Virus record (IMG/VR): IMGVR_UViG_3300044949_001271
Location: 1 to 22,783 of that record
Length of the DNA: 22,783 nt
Direction: 5' to 3' (one strand)
Origin: a virus
Position numbers and translations under genes: made by a program. The notes beneath the pieces are model-generated. The model worked only from the letters and a program-made list of their open reading frames with translations, was not told where the DNA came from and did no database searches. Shown here piece by piece: positions 6,347-12,805 of this stretch (the first letter of the stretch is position 1; every line of letters starts with the position of its first letter).

Positions 6347-6568
6347 ATGACGTTGCGAGAGTGGTTGTCACGGGAGCGCATGAGCCAGGCAGAGTTGGGG
6401 CGACGCTTGGGCGTGCAGCGGCAAGCGGTGCAGCAGTGGTGCTCGGGGACGACGCTGCCGACGCTGTACTACGCGCTGGCTGTGTGCGCGCTGACGCACG
6501 GCGAGGTGCCGCCCGACTCGTGGCTGGATGTCAAGGAGCGCGCGGCGCTCAGGGGTCTGACAGCGTGA
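6347..6568 (+). CDS. Cro/C1-type helix-turn-helix regulator
   Basis: A 73-aa protein from ATG 6347, with AGGAGG six bases upstream. The XRE-type helix-turn-helix is clear: SQAELGRRLGVQRQAVQQW followed by SGTTLPTLYYALAV (residues 14-46). It is the first rightward gene, divergent from the recombination operon, the place of Cro in lambdoid phages. No CI-like repressor lies beside it. It probably represses the early leftward promoter through the nearby inverted repeats. Confidence 0.88.
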   Translation: MTLREWLSRERMSQAELGRRLGVQRQAVQQWCSGTTLPTLYYALAVCALTHGEVPPDSWLDVKERAALRGLTA

Positions 6569-6738
6569 CGGTCCTCGAGGTCGTGCTGGGCCTGGTCGTC
6601 GTGGTGCTGTGGCTCGCGCTGATCCGGCTGCACGCTGAGGTCGTGGTGCTGCGTCGCGAGTGTGATGAACTAGCGAAGATCAAGGCGCTGGCGATCTGGT
6701 ACCGCAGAGGAGTTGACAAGCGACCGGAACGTCGGTAA
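6565..6738 (+). CDS. Small single-span membrane protein
   Basis: A 57-aa protein from GTG 6565, in a GTGA overlap with the HTH gene stop. Residues 2-22 (VLEVVLGLVVVVLWLALIRLH) form one transmembrane helix, followed by a charged helix and a basic tail (RRGVDKRPERR), giving a probable N-out orientation by the positive-inside rule. No family recognised. The start was chosen by translational coupling, since upstream starts in this frame would overlap the HTH gene extensively. Confidence 0.65.
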   Translation: MTVLEVVLGLVVVVLWLALIRLHAEVVVLRRECDELAKIKALAIWYRRGVDKRPERR

Positions 6739-6741
6739 CGT
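6713..6741 (+). promoter_or_regulatory. Candidate rightward promoter for replication genes
   Basis: A perfect -35 TTGACA at 6713-6718 is followed, 17 bp on, by TAACGT at 6736-6741, a weak -10 (3 of 6). It sits at the end of the membrane-protein gene, about 155 bp before the initiator gene. It may need an activator. Confidence 0.5.
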
Positions 6742-6759
6742 CCCCCTCGCTTGACCCGC

Positions 6760-6835
6760 TGTGTCAGCAGCGGACTCACAGAGCCTTTAGGGCGATCCCC
6801 CCACGCCCCGGAGAGCGTGTTCGGTTGCTGACACA
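6760..6835. repeat. 10-bp inverted repeat in the leader of the initiator gene
   Basis: TGTGTCAGCA (6760-6769) and its exact reverse complement TGCTGACACA (6826-6835) are separated by 56 bp in the 156-bp gap before the initiator gene. They could be regulator half-sites or the base of a long RNA stem enclosing a C-rich loop. Confidence 0.45.
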
Positions 6836-6894
6836 ACCGGATGCGCTCTCTGTCTTTGGTGACCCATGCATCACGTTCAACGCTGGAGGCTCTT

Positions 6895-7806
6895 ATGAGT
6901 CTCCCTTGGATCAGGATCTACAACGACCTGCCGGATCATCCCAAGAGCGATCACTTGGCGGCGATCCTTGAGGAGCCTCGCGCTTGGACGCACGTTGTTG
7001 AGTTGTGGCTCTGGGTGTCTCGCGTGCGGCCTGACGGCAGCCTGACCGGACTCCATCCCGTCGTCATCGCCCGTCGAGCCGGATGGGCCGGCGATCCGAT
7101 CATGTTTGTTGACGCCATGCGTCAGGCAGGATTTATCGACGGCGATCAGATCCATGCGTGGGTGGAATATCAGGGCGCTCACGCGAAAAAGCTGGAAAAA
7201 GATCGCACCCGCATCCGTCAACTACGCGACACAAATAAAAATGTCGCCGCGACACTCCCTGCGACACCCTCCGCGACAGTCGTAGCGACACTCCCTGCGA
7301 GCGTCGCGGGGAGCGTCCCCCCGTTAGAGGAGATGAGAGGAGAAGAGAAGATAAAGAACAACAACCTTGCGCTTTTCGAAAATCGAAAAGACGCGGCGCC
7401 GGTTGAGGAGGTCAAGCCCCGTCGAGGACGCCCGCCGAAGGACAAGTCCCCGGAGGCCGAGGCCGAGCGCGTGGTTGAGAAGGCAGACGGCGACCGCTGG
7501 ATGGACGCCGCTCGCAAACTCACCGGCCTGACCGCCGACGAGCTTCGCTGGAACACCGGGGCATGGATGGGCTTCCGGAGGCAGCGCAAGGCGCGAGGCA
7601 TGGATCAGTTGATGCGGGCGCTTGAGGGCTTGGAGTCGGATGCGTTTAGCAAGACCGCCGGCCTTGGGTGGCTTGTGAGCGACAACGGGATCACCAAGGG
7701 GCTCGCCAAGTGGAACAAGGGCGCGACGGGCGCTCACGTTAGCCGCACGGTTCACGCAGTCGGTACCGGGGACGCTTTCATGCGCTCCATGTGGGGAGAA
7801 GAGTGA
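6895..7806 (+). CDS. Phage replication initiator (lambda O-like organisation)
   Basis: A 303-aa protein. The ATG at 6895 has GGAGG at 6885-6889, which is better than the upstream in-frame ATG at 6841. Residues 1-90 look like the winged-helix domain of phage replisome organisers (PWIRIYNDLPDHPKS, ELWLWVSRVRPDG, DAMRQAGFID). A basic segment (KKLEKDRTRIRQLRD) leads to a low-complexity Ala/Thr/Pro/Val linker near residues 117-142, encoded by 12-bp DNA repeats that look like origin iterons. The C-terminal half (MDAARKLTGLTADELRWNTG...) would contact the helicase loader. It is directly followed by a DnaC-like gene, as O is by P in lambda. The initiator role is inferred from architecture and context. 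Confidence 0.75.
   Translation: MSLPWIRIYNDLPDHPKSDHLAAILEEPRAWTHVVELWLWVSRVRPDGSLTGLHPVVIARRAGWAGDPIMFVDAMRQAGFIDGDQIHAWVEYQGAHAKKLEKDRTRIRQLRDTNKNVAATLPATPSATVVATLPASVAGSVPPLEEMRGEEKIKNNNLALFENRKDAAPVEEVKPRRGRPPKDKSPEAEAERVVEKADGDRWMDAARKLTGLTADELRWNTGAWMGFRRQRKARGMDQLMRALEGLESDAFSKTAGLGWLVSDNGITKGLAKWNKGATGAHVSRTVHAVGTGDAFMRSMWGEE
7226..7320 (+). repeat. 12-bp iterons inside the initiator gene, probable replication origin
   Basis: Five tandem units start every 12 bp: GCGACACTCCCT (7249), GCGACACCCTCC (7261), GCGACAGTCGTA (7273), GCGACACTCCCT (7285) and the degenerate GCGAGCGTCGCG (7297); a related GCGACACAAATA lies at 7226. An A-rich tract (7231-7241) is enclosed by the inverted repeat GCGACA/TGTCGC (7226-7231, 7242-7247). 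Iterons inside the initiator gene next to an AT-rich segment are the arrangement of the lambda origin within O. Confidence 0.65.
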
Positions 7807-8669
7807 TGAAGAAGCTTTCGACGTTCGATGAGATGAGCCTCAAGCACTTTCAGGACCGCGCCCTGGTGGCAATGGAGAACATCAAGCGCACGCGGCGCGA
7901 GGACTGCCCGCGCTGCCCCAACGCCCACAGCGAGGTGGCGCTCAAGTGCTCCTCAAGGCTGGACCCGGATACCGAAACGCATGGCTTCCTTGACGGCCCC
8001 ATGTGCCGACACGTCGAGGCCGAGGCGCACCGCGCCGCCGAGGAGGAGTTGACCAAGCGCCGTGCTGAGCGCATGAAGCACGCTGGCGTGCCCGATCCCG
8101 ACGTGATCAAGGCTCTCGCCCCGATCCGCGTTATGCCGCAGCCGCCTCGCGCTTGGTACGGTCCCGATCAGGGCAAGCGTGAAGCCGCGATGATGGTGGT
8201 TGAGGGCGCTGAGTCGTGGCTGTCGTACCCCGATTGCCGCTGCCTGGTCATCACCGGGGACGTTGGCACCGGCAAGAGCACCGCTGCCGCTTGGATCGTC
8301 GCCGGCACGCAGGACAATGCGCTGTGGCTTAGCGCCCGCATGGTGGACGACCTGGAGCGCTGGAAGCCTGTCAGCGAGCTTGCCTACCGCGTGGGCCTGC
8401 TTGTGATTGACGACTTGGGCACCGAGCGCGAGAGCGAGAGCGGCTGGAGCACCGACACCCTGGGCGGGCTTCTTGTGGACCGCCTCGATAGCGGCAAGCG
8501 GACGGTCGTCACGACCAACCTCAACGGCGTCGGCATCGTGAAGCGTTACGGCGACCGGCTGCGCTCGCGCTTGTCACGCCGCCCGCAGGTTGGCTTGATT
8601 GAGGCGGGCACCACCGACTTGAGGCGCATGAAGCGCGAGTACCAGCAGCGCATGGGAGAAGTGAAGTGA
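7806..8669 (+). CDS. DnaC-like helicase loader, AAA+ ATPase
   Basis: A 287-aa protein from ATG 7806 (TGATG overlap; GGGGAGAAGAG ribosome site). The N-terminal region has cysteines Cys34-x2-Cys37, Cys48 and Cys67, a likely zinc site. The AAA+ core has Walker A GDVGTGKS (151-158), Walker B LLVIDDLG (198-205), sensor TTN (236-238) and the arginine-rich DRLRSRLSR (250-258). This is the layout of DnaC/IstB-type loaders, which place the replicative helicase on DNA. It follows the initiator, so the phage probably recruits the host helicase. Confidence 0.9.
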   Translation: MKKLSTFDEMSLKHFQDRALVAMENIKRTRREDCPRCPNAHSEVALKCSSRLDPDTETHGFLDGPMCRHVEAEAHRAAEEELTKRRAERMKHAGVPDPDVIKALAPIRVMPQPPRAWYGPDQGKREAAMMVVEGAESWLSYPDCRCLVITGDVGTGKSTAAAWIVAGTQDNALWLSARMVDDLERWKPVSELAYRVGLLVIDDLGTERESESGWSTDTLGGLLVDRLDSGKRTVVTTNLNGVGIVKRYGDRLRSRLSRRPQVGLIEAGTTDLRRMKREYQQRMGEVK

Positions 8670-8950
8670 CCACCTCTATTGAGTGCCCGTGCTGCGGCGT
8701 CCGCCGGCTAAAGCCCAAGCCGCCAAGCATCCATGAGGTGCCTTGGGGCGACTGCGCGTGCCGGGACATGGAGCCTTGCGTGGCGCATCGCCTGAACCCC
8801 GGCTCTGACACCGTGCCGCCGAGGCCCACCGACGCTGACCTCGCTGAGAAGGGCCAGCACATCTACGTTGAGCGGCTCAAGAGGCACATGGAACTCACGT
8901 CGAAGTTCGCATGGGTGAAGCAACTGATGACGAAGGCAGGGATTGAGTGA
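8666..8950 (+). CDS. Small cysteine-rich hypothetical protein
   Basis: A 94-aa protein from GTG 8666 (GTGA overlap with the loader stop). The N-terminal part has cysteines in CPCC, then DCACRD and CVAH, which could bind one zinc ion. The C-terminal half is helical (HIYVERLKRHMELTSKFAW). No recognised family. Its coupling to the helicase loader suggests a role in early replication, unproven. Confidence 0.7.
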   Translation: MTTSIECPCCGVRRLKPKPPSIHEVPWGDCACRDMEPCVAHRLNPGSDTVPPRPTDADLAEKGQHIYVERLKRHMELTSKFAWVKQLMTKAGIE

Positions 8951-9189
8951 TGGCATACGTTGAGAACGCCACGATCATCGCGGACCATGAGCGCGAGGTC
9001 CGCATCACCGTCGAGCCTGGGTACATGGACGACCGGGACCGTGACGCGCTGCGCTTCATGGTCGAGGTCAAGGGGACGCACGGTGAGATGCGTCTACCGT
9101 ATGCCGACGTTCGCCCGCTGTGCGAGGCGCTGTTGTCGGCGGTCGCCGGCAGGCCGGTCAAGGTGACGACGAAGAAGGTGCCGCGATGA
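8950..9189 (+). CDS. Small hypothetical protein
   Basis: A 79-aa protein from ATG 8950 (TGATG overlap). It appears to consist of beta strands (ATIIADHEREVRITVEPG, LRFMVEVKGTHGEMRLP) followed by a helix (DVRPLCEALLSAVAG) and a basic end (KVTTKKVPR). No family recognised. Confidence 0.7.
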   Translation: MAYVENATIIADHEREVRITVEPGYMDDRDRDALRFMVEVKGTHGEMRLPYADVRPLCEALLSAVAGRPVKVTTKKVPR

Positions 9190-9416
9190 CCGACGCTGAG
9201 ATCGCGGAGTTGGAGGCTGAGTTGCGCCTGCACAAGGAGGAGCGGTTGCGCCTCCGAGCGCTGGAGATGCGTTTATCGCGGGAGTTGGAAACGACCAAGG
9301 CCAAGTTGTCTGAGGCGCTGGACTTCGCGGAAGAGGGCTGGGCGTACGTCGATAAGTATTACAGGGCCAAGTGGGATTACGCGGGGCGACTTGCCGCCTT
9401 GCGAGGGCAGCGATGA
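9186..9416 (+). CDS. Small coiled-coil protein
   Basis: A 76-aa protein from ATG 9186 (ATGA overlap). Residues 3-48 form a continuous charged helix with heptads (IAELEAELRLHKEERL, LEMRLSRELETTKAKL), followed by an aromatic segment (EGWAYVDKYYRAKWDY). The in-frame extension upstream overlaps the previous gene and is not used. Likely a dimerising accessory protein; no family. Confidence 0.7.
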   Translation: MTDAEIAELEAELRLHKEERLRLRALEMRLSRELETTKAKLSEALDFAEEGWAYVDKYYRAKWDYAGRLAALRGQR

Positions 9417-9640
9417 CCGACACGGGATGGGAGCGATGGAACGACGTGCGCGAGATGCCGCCCGCCGAGCAGTCGGAGATGGCAGATGCTTGCATCGAGC
9501 ACCTCAAGCGCAAGCCGGCGGTGAACTTCAAGTTGAGAACCTACGGCGGCAAGCTGTTCCTCGCCGTGCGCGGCGACGACGGCACGATCTGGGCGTGGCA
9601 GACCGACATCCGAGCAGAGAGGCTTGTTTATGCTGACTAG
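9413..9640 (+). CDS. Small hypothetical protein
   Basis: A 75-aa protein from ATG 9413 (ATGA overlap). It has tryptophans and acidic residues at the N-terminus (TGWERWNDVREMPPAEQ), a helix with a cysteine, then predicted beta strands (NFKLRTYGGKLFLAVRGDDG, TIWAWQTD). Its end overlaps the start of the PP-loop gene. No family recognised. Confidence 0.7.
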   Translation: MTDTGWERWNDVREMPPAEQSEMADACIEHLKRKPAVNFKLRTYGGKLFLAVRGDDGTIWAWQTDIRAERLVYAD

Positions 9641-10526
9641 TGATCAGATTGCGGAGTTGAAGGTGAAGATCAACGGGCGTCGGGTCGTGGCAAGCATCAG
9701 CGGCGGCAAAGACTCCGCTGCCATGAGTTTGTACCTGACCGAGTTGGGGATCGAGCACGACCGCGTGTTCATGGACACCGGATGGGAACATGACCTGACC
9801 TACGCCTACCTGCGCGGGCCGCTGACTGAGAAACTGGGGCCGATCACTTGGTTGGAGCCCAAGCGCAAGATGGAGGAACTGGTACTGCACAAGGGGATGT
9901 TCCCCTCGCGGATGCAGCGATTCTGCACTCAGTTGCTCAAGGTCGATCCGATGAAGCGCCACATCCGGTCAATCCAAGATACGGACGGTGATGTGGTCAA
10001 CGCCGTGGGCGTGCGAGCCGCCGAGTCTGAGGCGCGATCCAAGATGGCTGAGTGGGAGTGGCAAAACATCATGGACTGCGAGGTGTGGCGCCCGCTGATC
10101 CGGTGGAGCGAGCAGGATGTGATCGACATCCACAAGCGACACGGTCTTGCGCCTAATCCGCTGTATCTCAAGGGTGCCGAGCGCGTTGGATGCTGGCCGT
10201 GCGTGTTCGCTCGCAAGGAGGAGATCCGCTTTATTGCGGACGCCGATCCCGAGCGCATTGACCGCATCCGTGAACTGGAGGGACTGGTGACGCTCAAGGC
10301 CAAGGAGCGCAATGAGGCTCGCGGCGACACACTGAAGAACAATCCCTCATGGTTTCAAGCCCGAAACGGCGGGACGGGCGAGTGCTGGCCCATCGACACC
10401 GTGGTGCAGTGGAGCAAGACCTCGCGCGGCGGCAAGCAGTTTGAACTGTTCGCCGCTGGCGAGCGTGATGCTGGGTGCATGAGGTGGGGCCTGTGCGAAA
10501 CCAACGTGGAGAAGAAGGATGAGTAG
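9630..10526 (+). CDS. PP-loop PAPS-reductase/DndC-like protein
   Basis: A 298-aa protein from ATG 9630, with AGAGAGG upstream. The PP-loop SGGKDS (residues 24-29) binds the nucleotide in adenine nucleotide alpha hydrolases, including PAPS reductases and DndC. Other family features are VFMDTGWEH, the RFCTQLLK segment, VGVRAAES and the cysteine motif GCWPCVFARKEE. Many phages carry such a gene without other sulphur-assimilation genes. Possible roles include thiol or sulphur-based nucleic-acid modification; no other dnd-type gene lies in the window, so the function is open. It sits just before the RusA-like gene. Confidence 0.85.
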   Translation: MLTSDQIAELKVKINGRRVVASISGGKDSAAMSLYLTELGIEHDRVFMDTGWEHDLTYAYLRGPLTEKLGPITWLEPKRKMEELVLHKGMFPSRMQRFCTQLLKVDPMKRHIRSIQDTDGDVVNAVGVRAAESEARSKMAEWEWQNIMDCEVWRPLIRWSEQDVIDIHKRHGLAPNPLYLKGAERVGCWPCVFARKEEIRFIADADPERIDRIRELEGLVTLKAKERNEARGDTLKNNPSWFQARNGGTGECWPIDTVVQWSKTSRGGKQFELFAAGERDAGCMRWGLCETNVEKKDE

Positions 10527-10926
10527 CCACAAGCCGACCTGCGCTTCATGGGGCTACAACCCTTGCGACTGCCGCCAGATCTCCTTCTATGTGCCCACCA
10601 AGTTGGTCAGCGAGGCCAATATGCGAGAGCACTGGGCGATCAAGAACAAGCGCAAGAAGGCGCAGCAGCGGGCCGTCGAGCTGGTCTGGCTCGCCCAGCG
10701 TATCCGCGTTGCGCCGCCCGTCGTCGTCCACCTGACCCGCGTCGGCGTCCGCAAGCTCGACTCGGACAACCTCGCCGGCTCCTGCAAGGGCGTCCGCGAC
10801 CAGGTCGCCAAGATGATCGGCGTGGACGACGGCGACGAGCGCAAGGTCCGATGGGAGTACTCACAGCGCAAGGGGCTCCCGAAAGAGTACGGGCTTGAGG
10901 TCCGCATCGTGGAGGTGGACCGATGA
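10519..10926 (+). CDS. RusA-like Holliday-junction resolvase
   Basis: A 135-aa protein from ATG 10519, overlapping the preceding gene by 8 bp. The RusA core is visible: KLDSDNLAGSCKGVRDQVAK (Asp81, Asp83, Asn84, Leu85, Lys90, Asp94) followed by GVDDGDERKV (Asp103, Asp104, Lys109). Aspartates in these positions form the metal site that cuts four-way junctions. The N-terminus carries CDCRQISFYVPTK with three cysteines in the first 18 residues, an addition not typical of Escherichia coli RusA. It would resolve recombination or replication intermediates before packaging. Confidence 0.87.
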   Translation: MSSHKPTCASWGYNPCDCRQISFYVPTKLVSEANMREHWAIKNKRKKAQQRAVELVWLAQRIRVAPPVVVHLTRVGVRKLDSDNLAGSCKGVRDQVAKMIGVDDGDERKVRWEYSQRKGLPKEYGLEVRIVEVDR

Positions 10927-11105
10927 CGGGCTACGTGTACGACGACCGCGTTGTCGCCCTGATCCGCTCAGGCGTAGGGACCATCGCTGCGATCCGTCGA
11001 GAACTCAACATCCCCGCCGGGACCATCAAGCGGATCATGCCGCGACTGATCAAAAGCGGACAAATCAAGGTGATCACGCAGGGATGGTACGCACCATGCG
11101 AGTAG
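10923..11105 (+). CDS. Small winged-helix-like DNA-binding protein
   Basis: A 60-aa protein from ATG 10923 (ATGA overlap, GGAGGTGG upstream). It resembles a minimal winged helix: VVALIRSGVGTIAAIRRELN, turn, IPAGTIKRIMPRLIKSGQIK and wing VITQGWYAPCE. It may be a local regulator. It continues the RusA operon. Confidence 0.7.
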   Translation: MTGYVYDDRVVALIRSGVGTIAAIRRELNIPAGTIKRIMPRLIKSGQIKVITQGWYAPCE

Positions 11106-11332
11106 TGTCGGCCAACGGACAATGCCTGGCCTGCAAGGCACCGCTGACCAGCTACAGTCTGAGCGGCTACTGCCGCAAACACGCAGGAGCGGCCCGCCCG
11201 TGCGTTATGGCGAGCGAGGGATGCCGGGGTAGGGTTGCGTCGTGGTCAAGGTCCGGCGTGTGCCGCAGGCACGCTAGCGGCCTCAAAAACGGTATGCGGG
11301 GGACACAGCGTGACCAGGCCAGCGACCGATGA
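11096..11332 (+). CDS. Small zinc-finger-like basic protein
   Basis: A 78-aa protein from ATG 11096, overlapping the previous gene by 10 bp. Cysteine/histidine groups (CLAC, CRKH, CVMASEGC, CRRH) are spaced like two related zinc knuckles, the second echoing the first (YCRKHAG and VCRRHASG). This suggests internal duplication of a small C2-CH unit. The tail is basic. Likely nucleic-acid binding; no family name. Confidence 0.65.
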   Translation: MRVVSANGQCLACKAPLTSYSLSGYCRKHAGAARPCVMASEGCRGRVASWSRSGVCRRHASGLKNGMRGTQRDQASDR

Positions 11333-11513
11333 CCCAGGGCACGGCTCCCCAGGGCGTGCGCGAAAGCGGATTGATGCCCTGCTCCGCGAGGCATGGGGCG
11401 TGCGCGAGGTGGACGGCGGTTGGCTCATCCGCGCCCCGATGGACAGTCACTGGCAACTCTGGCTCCGCATCGACAAGGAGTGGGCGGTGATGGAGAAGTG
11501 GAAAGCTGAGTGA
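11310..11513 (+). CDS. Small hypothetical protein
   Basis: A 67-aa protein from GTG 11310, with a GGGGG ribosome-site-like run upstream and a 23-bp overlap with the preceding gene. The C-terminal 40 residues (VREVDGGWLIRAPMDSHWQ, LWLRIDKEWAVMEKW) look like a compact beta-rich tryptophan-containing fold. The N-terminal part is flexible. The exact start is uncertain. Confidence 0.6.
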   Translation: MTRPATDDPGHGSPGRARKRIDALLREAWGVREVDGGWLIRAPMDSHWQLWLRIDKEWAVMEKWKAE

Positions 11514-11538
11514 TGTCAGGCGCATACGGAAAGATGTC

Positions 11539-11565
11539 TCTAGGATGTTGACACCGCATCCTAGA
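11539..11565. promoter_or_regulatory. Perfect 9-bp inverted repeat enclosing TTGACA
   Basis: TCTAGGATG (11539-11547) and CATCCTAGA (11557-11565) are exact reverse complements around the 9-nt centre TTGACACCG, which contains a perfect -35 hexamer. No good -10 follows at 16-18 bp. It lies in the 105-bp gap before 11619, the largest gap inside the rightward operon, and looks like an operator or regulated promoter. Confidence 0.5.
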
Positions 11566-11618
11566 CCGTGGCAGTCTGCCTGGACCGTGCCGATGAGGCC
11601 GGATGGAGGCAGCGAGCC

Positions 11619-11831
11619 ATGATTTTTGAGACGACGACCATCGCGCGAGACGTTGACGGGGCTGAGCAGCTTTTCCGGGTCCGTATCGGCCTCGGCATGG
11701 ACACCTACGGCATGGTGGTGATCGAAGAGTCCACCGTGGACGGCAAAGACTTTGACCTGACGCCTGCCGAGCACCGGGAACTGACCAACCATTACCGCAC
11801 CGTGCAACGTCAAGGGGGTTTCGATGACTAG
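11619..11831 (+). CDS. Small hypothetical protein
   Basis: A 70-aa protein from ATG 11619, with GGAGG nine bases upstream (11605-11609). It is probably beta-rich (MIFETTTIARDVDG, QLFRVRIGLGMDTYGMVVIE) with a helical end (TPAEHRELTNHYRTVQ). It is the first gene after the inverted repeat at 11539-11565, so it may start a sub-operon. No family recognised. Confidence 0.7.
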   Translation: MIFETTTIARDVDGAEQLFRVRIGLGMDTYGMVVIEESTVDGKDFDLTPAEHRELTNHYRTVQRQGGFDD

Positions 11832-12009
11832 TCACGACAAGGAGCGCATCCACCGCTGGATCACGCAAGCGGAACTTGAGCAAATGCTGGATGATGCGTT
11901 CGCCAAGGGCGCGGAGGCGATGCAAGAGGCCGCATTCTTAGCGGTCGATCAGCATCTGTCGTGCCTTTCGTCTATCCGCGATCTGCCTCTGCCCAAGAGG
12001 CCCGCATGA
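11824..12009 (+). CDS. Small protein with the EAMxEAA / IRxLPLP tail
   Basis: A 61-aa protein from ATG 11824, overlapping the previous gene by 8 bp. After a short helical N-terminus (QAELEQMLDDAFAKG) it has the same tail as two leftward genes: GAEAMQEAA, about 17 residues, then SIRDLPLPKRPA. It is close to the minimal form of this module. Function unknown. Confidence 0.65.
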   Translation: MTSHDKERIHRWITQAELEQMLDDAFAKGAEAMQEAAFLAVDQHLSCLSSIRDLPLPKRPA

Positions 12010-12266
12010 GCGAGGAAACGGTTGTCATTGAGCCCGTGAAGTGGGTCGAAAAGCCGCCATTCAAGGATAATCGCTACTTTGAGTGTGAACGGATCGCTGG
12101 AAAGCTAGAGGTCTGGAGCCAAAATAACATTCACCAACCTTGGCGTTGGCACGTTGGAATCGGTTACGGTGACGAGGGTTACGCCATGTCGTCCGACGAA
12201 GCCATGCAGCGATGCGAAGAGAGCTTCATCAAGATTGTCAAAGCCCTCTGTCGGAGCGAGCCGTGA
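12006..12266 (+). CDS. Small hypothetical protein with WRWxVGxGYGDE motif
   Basis: An 86-aa protein from ATG 12006 (ATGA overlap). It seems to be a beta sheet followed by a helix: IEPVKWVEKPP, FECERIAGKLEVW, PWRWHVGIGYGDEGYA, then SSDEAMQRCEESFIKIVKAL. The layout (strand, W-R-W-x-V, Y-G-D, helix with EAxxR) is repeated in 17933-18154, a possible distant paralogue. No named family. Confidence 0.7.
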   Translation: MSEETVVIEPVKWVEKPPFKDNRYFECERIAGKLEVWSQNNIHQPWRWHVGIGYGDEGYAMSSDEAMQRCEESFIKIVKALCRSEP

Positions 12267-12805
12267 GCGACGAGCAGGAACATCCGGTCATCCCCAAGGG
12301 CGCCAAGGTCATCGACACCAAGGAGTCCTTGGAGTTGACTGACAAGATCCACCGGCTCGTCCGGCGCTTCAGTCGTGAGCTTGCGGAGCTTGTCTCGCAG
12401 GAGATCGGCGCCCGAGCCGTTAAGATCAAGAAGAAGCGCGGCCCTGCCAAGGGCACGCCGATGCCCAAGAGCCCCTGCCCCATCTGCAAGGGCAACCCCA
12501 ACTCCGGGCGCTGCTATGGGTTTATTTGCAAGGACTGCCGTGCCGGAAAGCCTATCGGCCACCGCCAAAAGGTAAAGGAAGTCTGGCGCGGCCACGAATA
12601 CAAGAAAAAAGACCGGCTGGGGAAGGACTTCGAGGTCAAAGTACCCGTCCCTAAGCACATTCCGCTCGCCCCTAAGCCTGTCGAGGTTGAGGACGTTGAG
12701 CCAAGCTTCCTTGACACGCTTGTCGAGGTTGTGACAGTTTCCAAGCCGGCGATTGAACCGCCAAAAGCCCCGACGAGTGACGACGGGATGGATTTTTTCG
12801 GATGA
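12263..12805 (+). CDS. Zinc-ribbon protein with RGPxKGT motif
   Basis: A 180-aa protein from GTG 12263 (GTGA overlap), with CGGAG upstream. A helical N-terminus (ESLELTDKIHRLVRRFSREL) is followed by KKKRGPAKGTPMPKSPCPIC and a zinc ribbon (CPIC-x9-11-C-x5-CKDC). The remainder is basic, then acidic and valine-rich, ending DDGMDFFG. The end resembles SSB-type acidic tips, which hints at recruitment to a replication partner; this is inference. The RGPxKGT-PCP core is shared with 2847-3131. Confidence 0.7.
   Translation: MSDEQEHPVIPKGAKVIDTKESLELTDKIHRLVRRFSRELAELVSQEIGARAVKIKKKRGPAKGTPMPKSPCPICKGNPNSGRCYGFICKDCRAGKPIGHRQKVKEVWRGHEYKKKDRLGKDFEVKVPVPKHIPLAPKPVEVEDVEPSFLDTLVEVVTVSKPAIEPPKAPTSDDGMDFFG

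Noticed and set aside
11513-11551. 12-codon frame after 11513
   Set aside because: Too short, no domain, and it runs into the palindrome at 11539-11565; the ATGA overlap alone is not enough.
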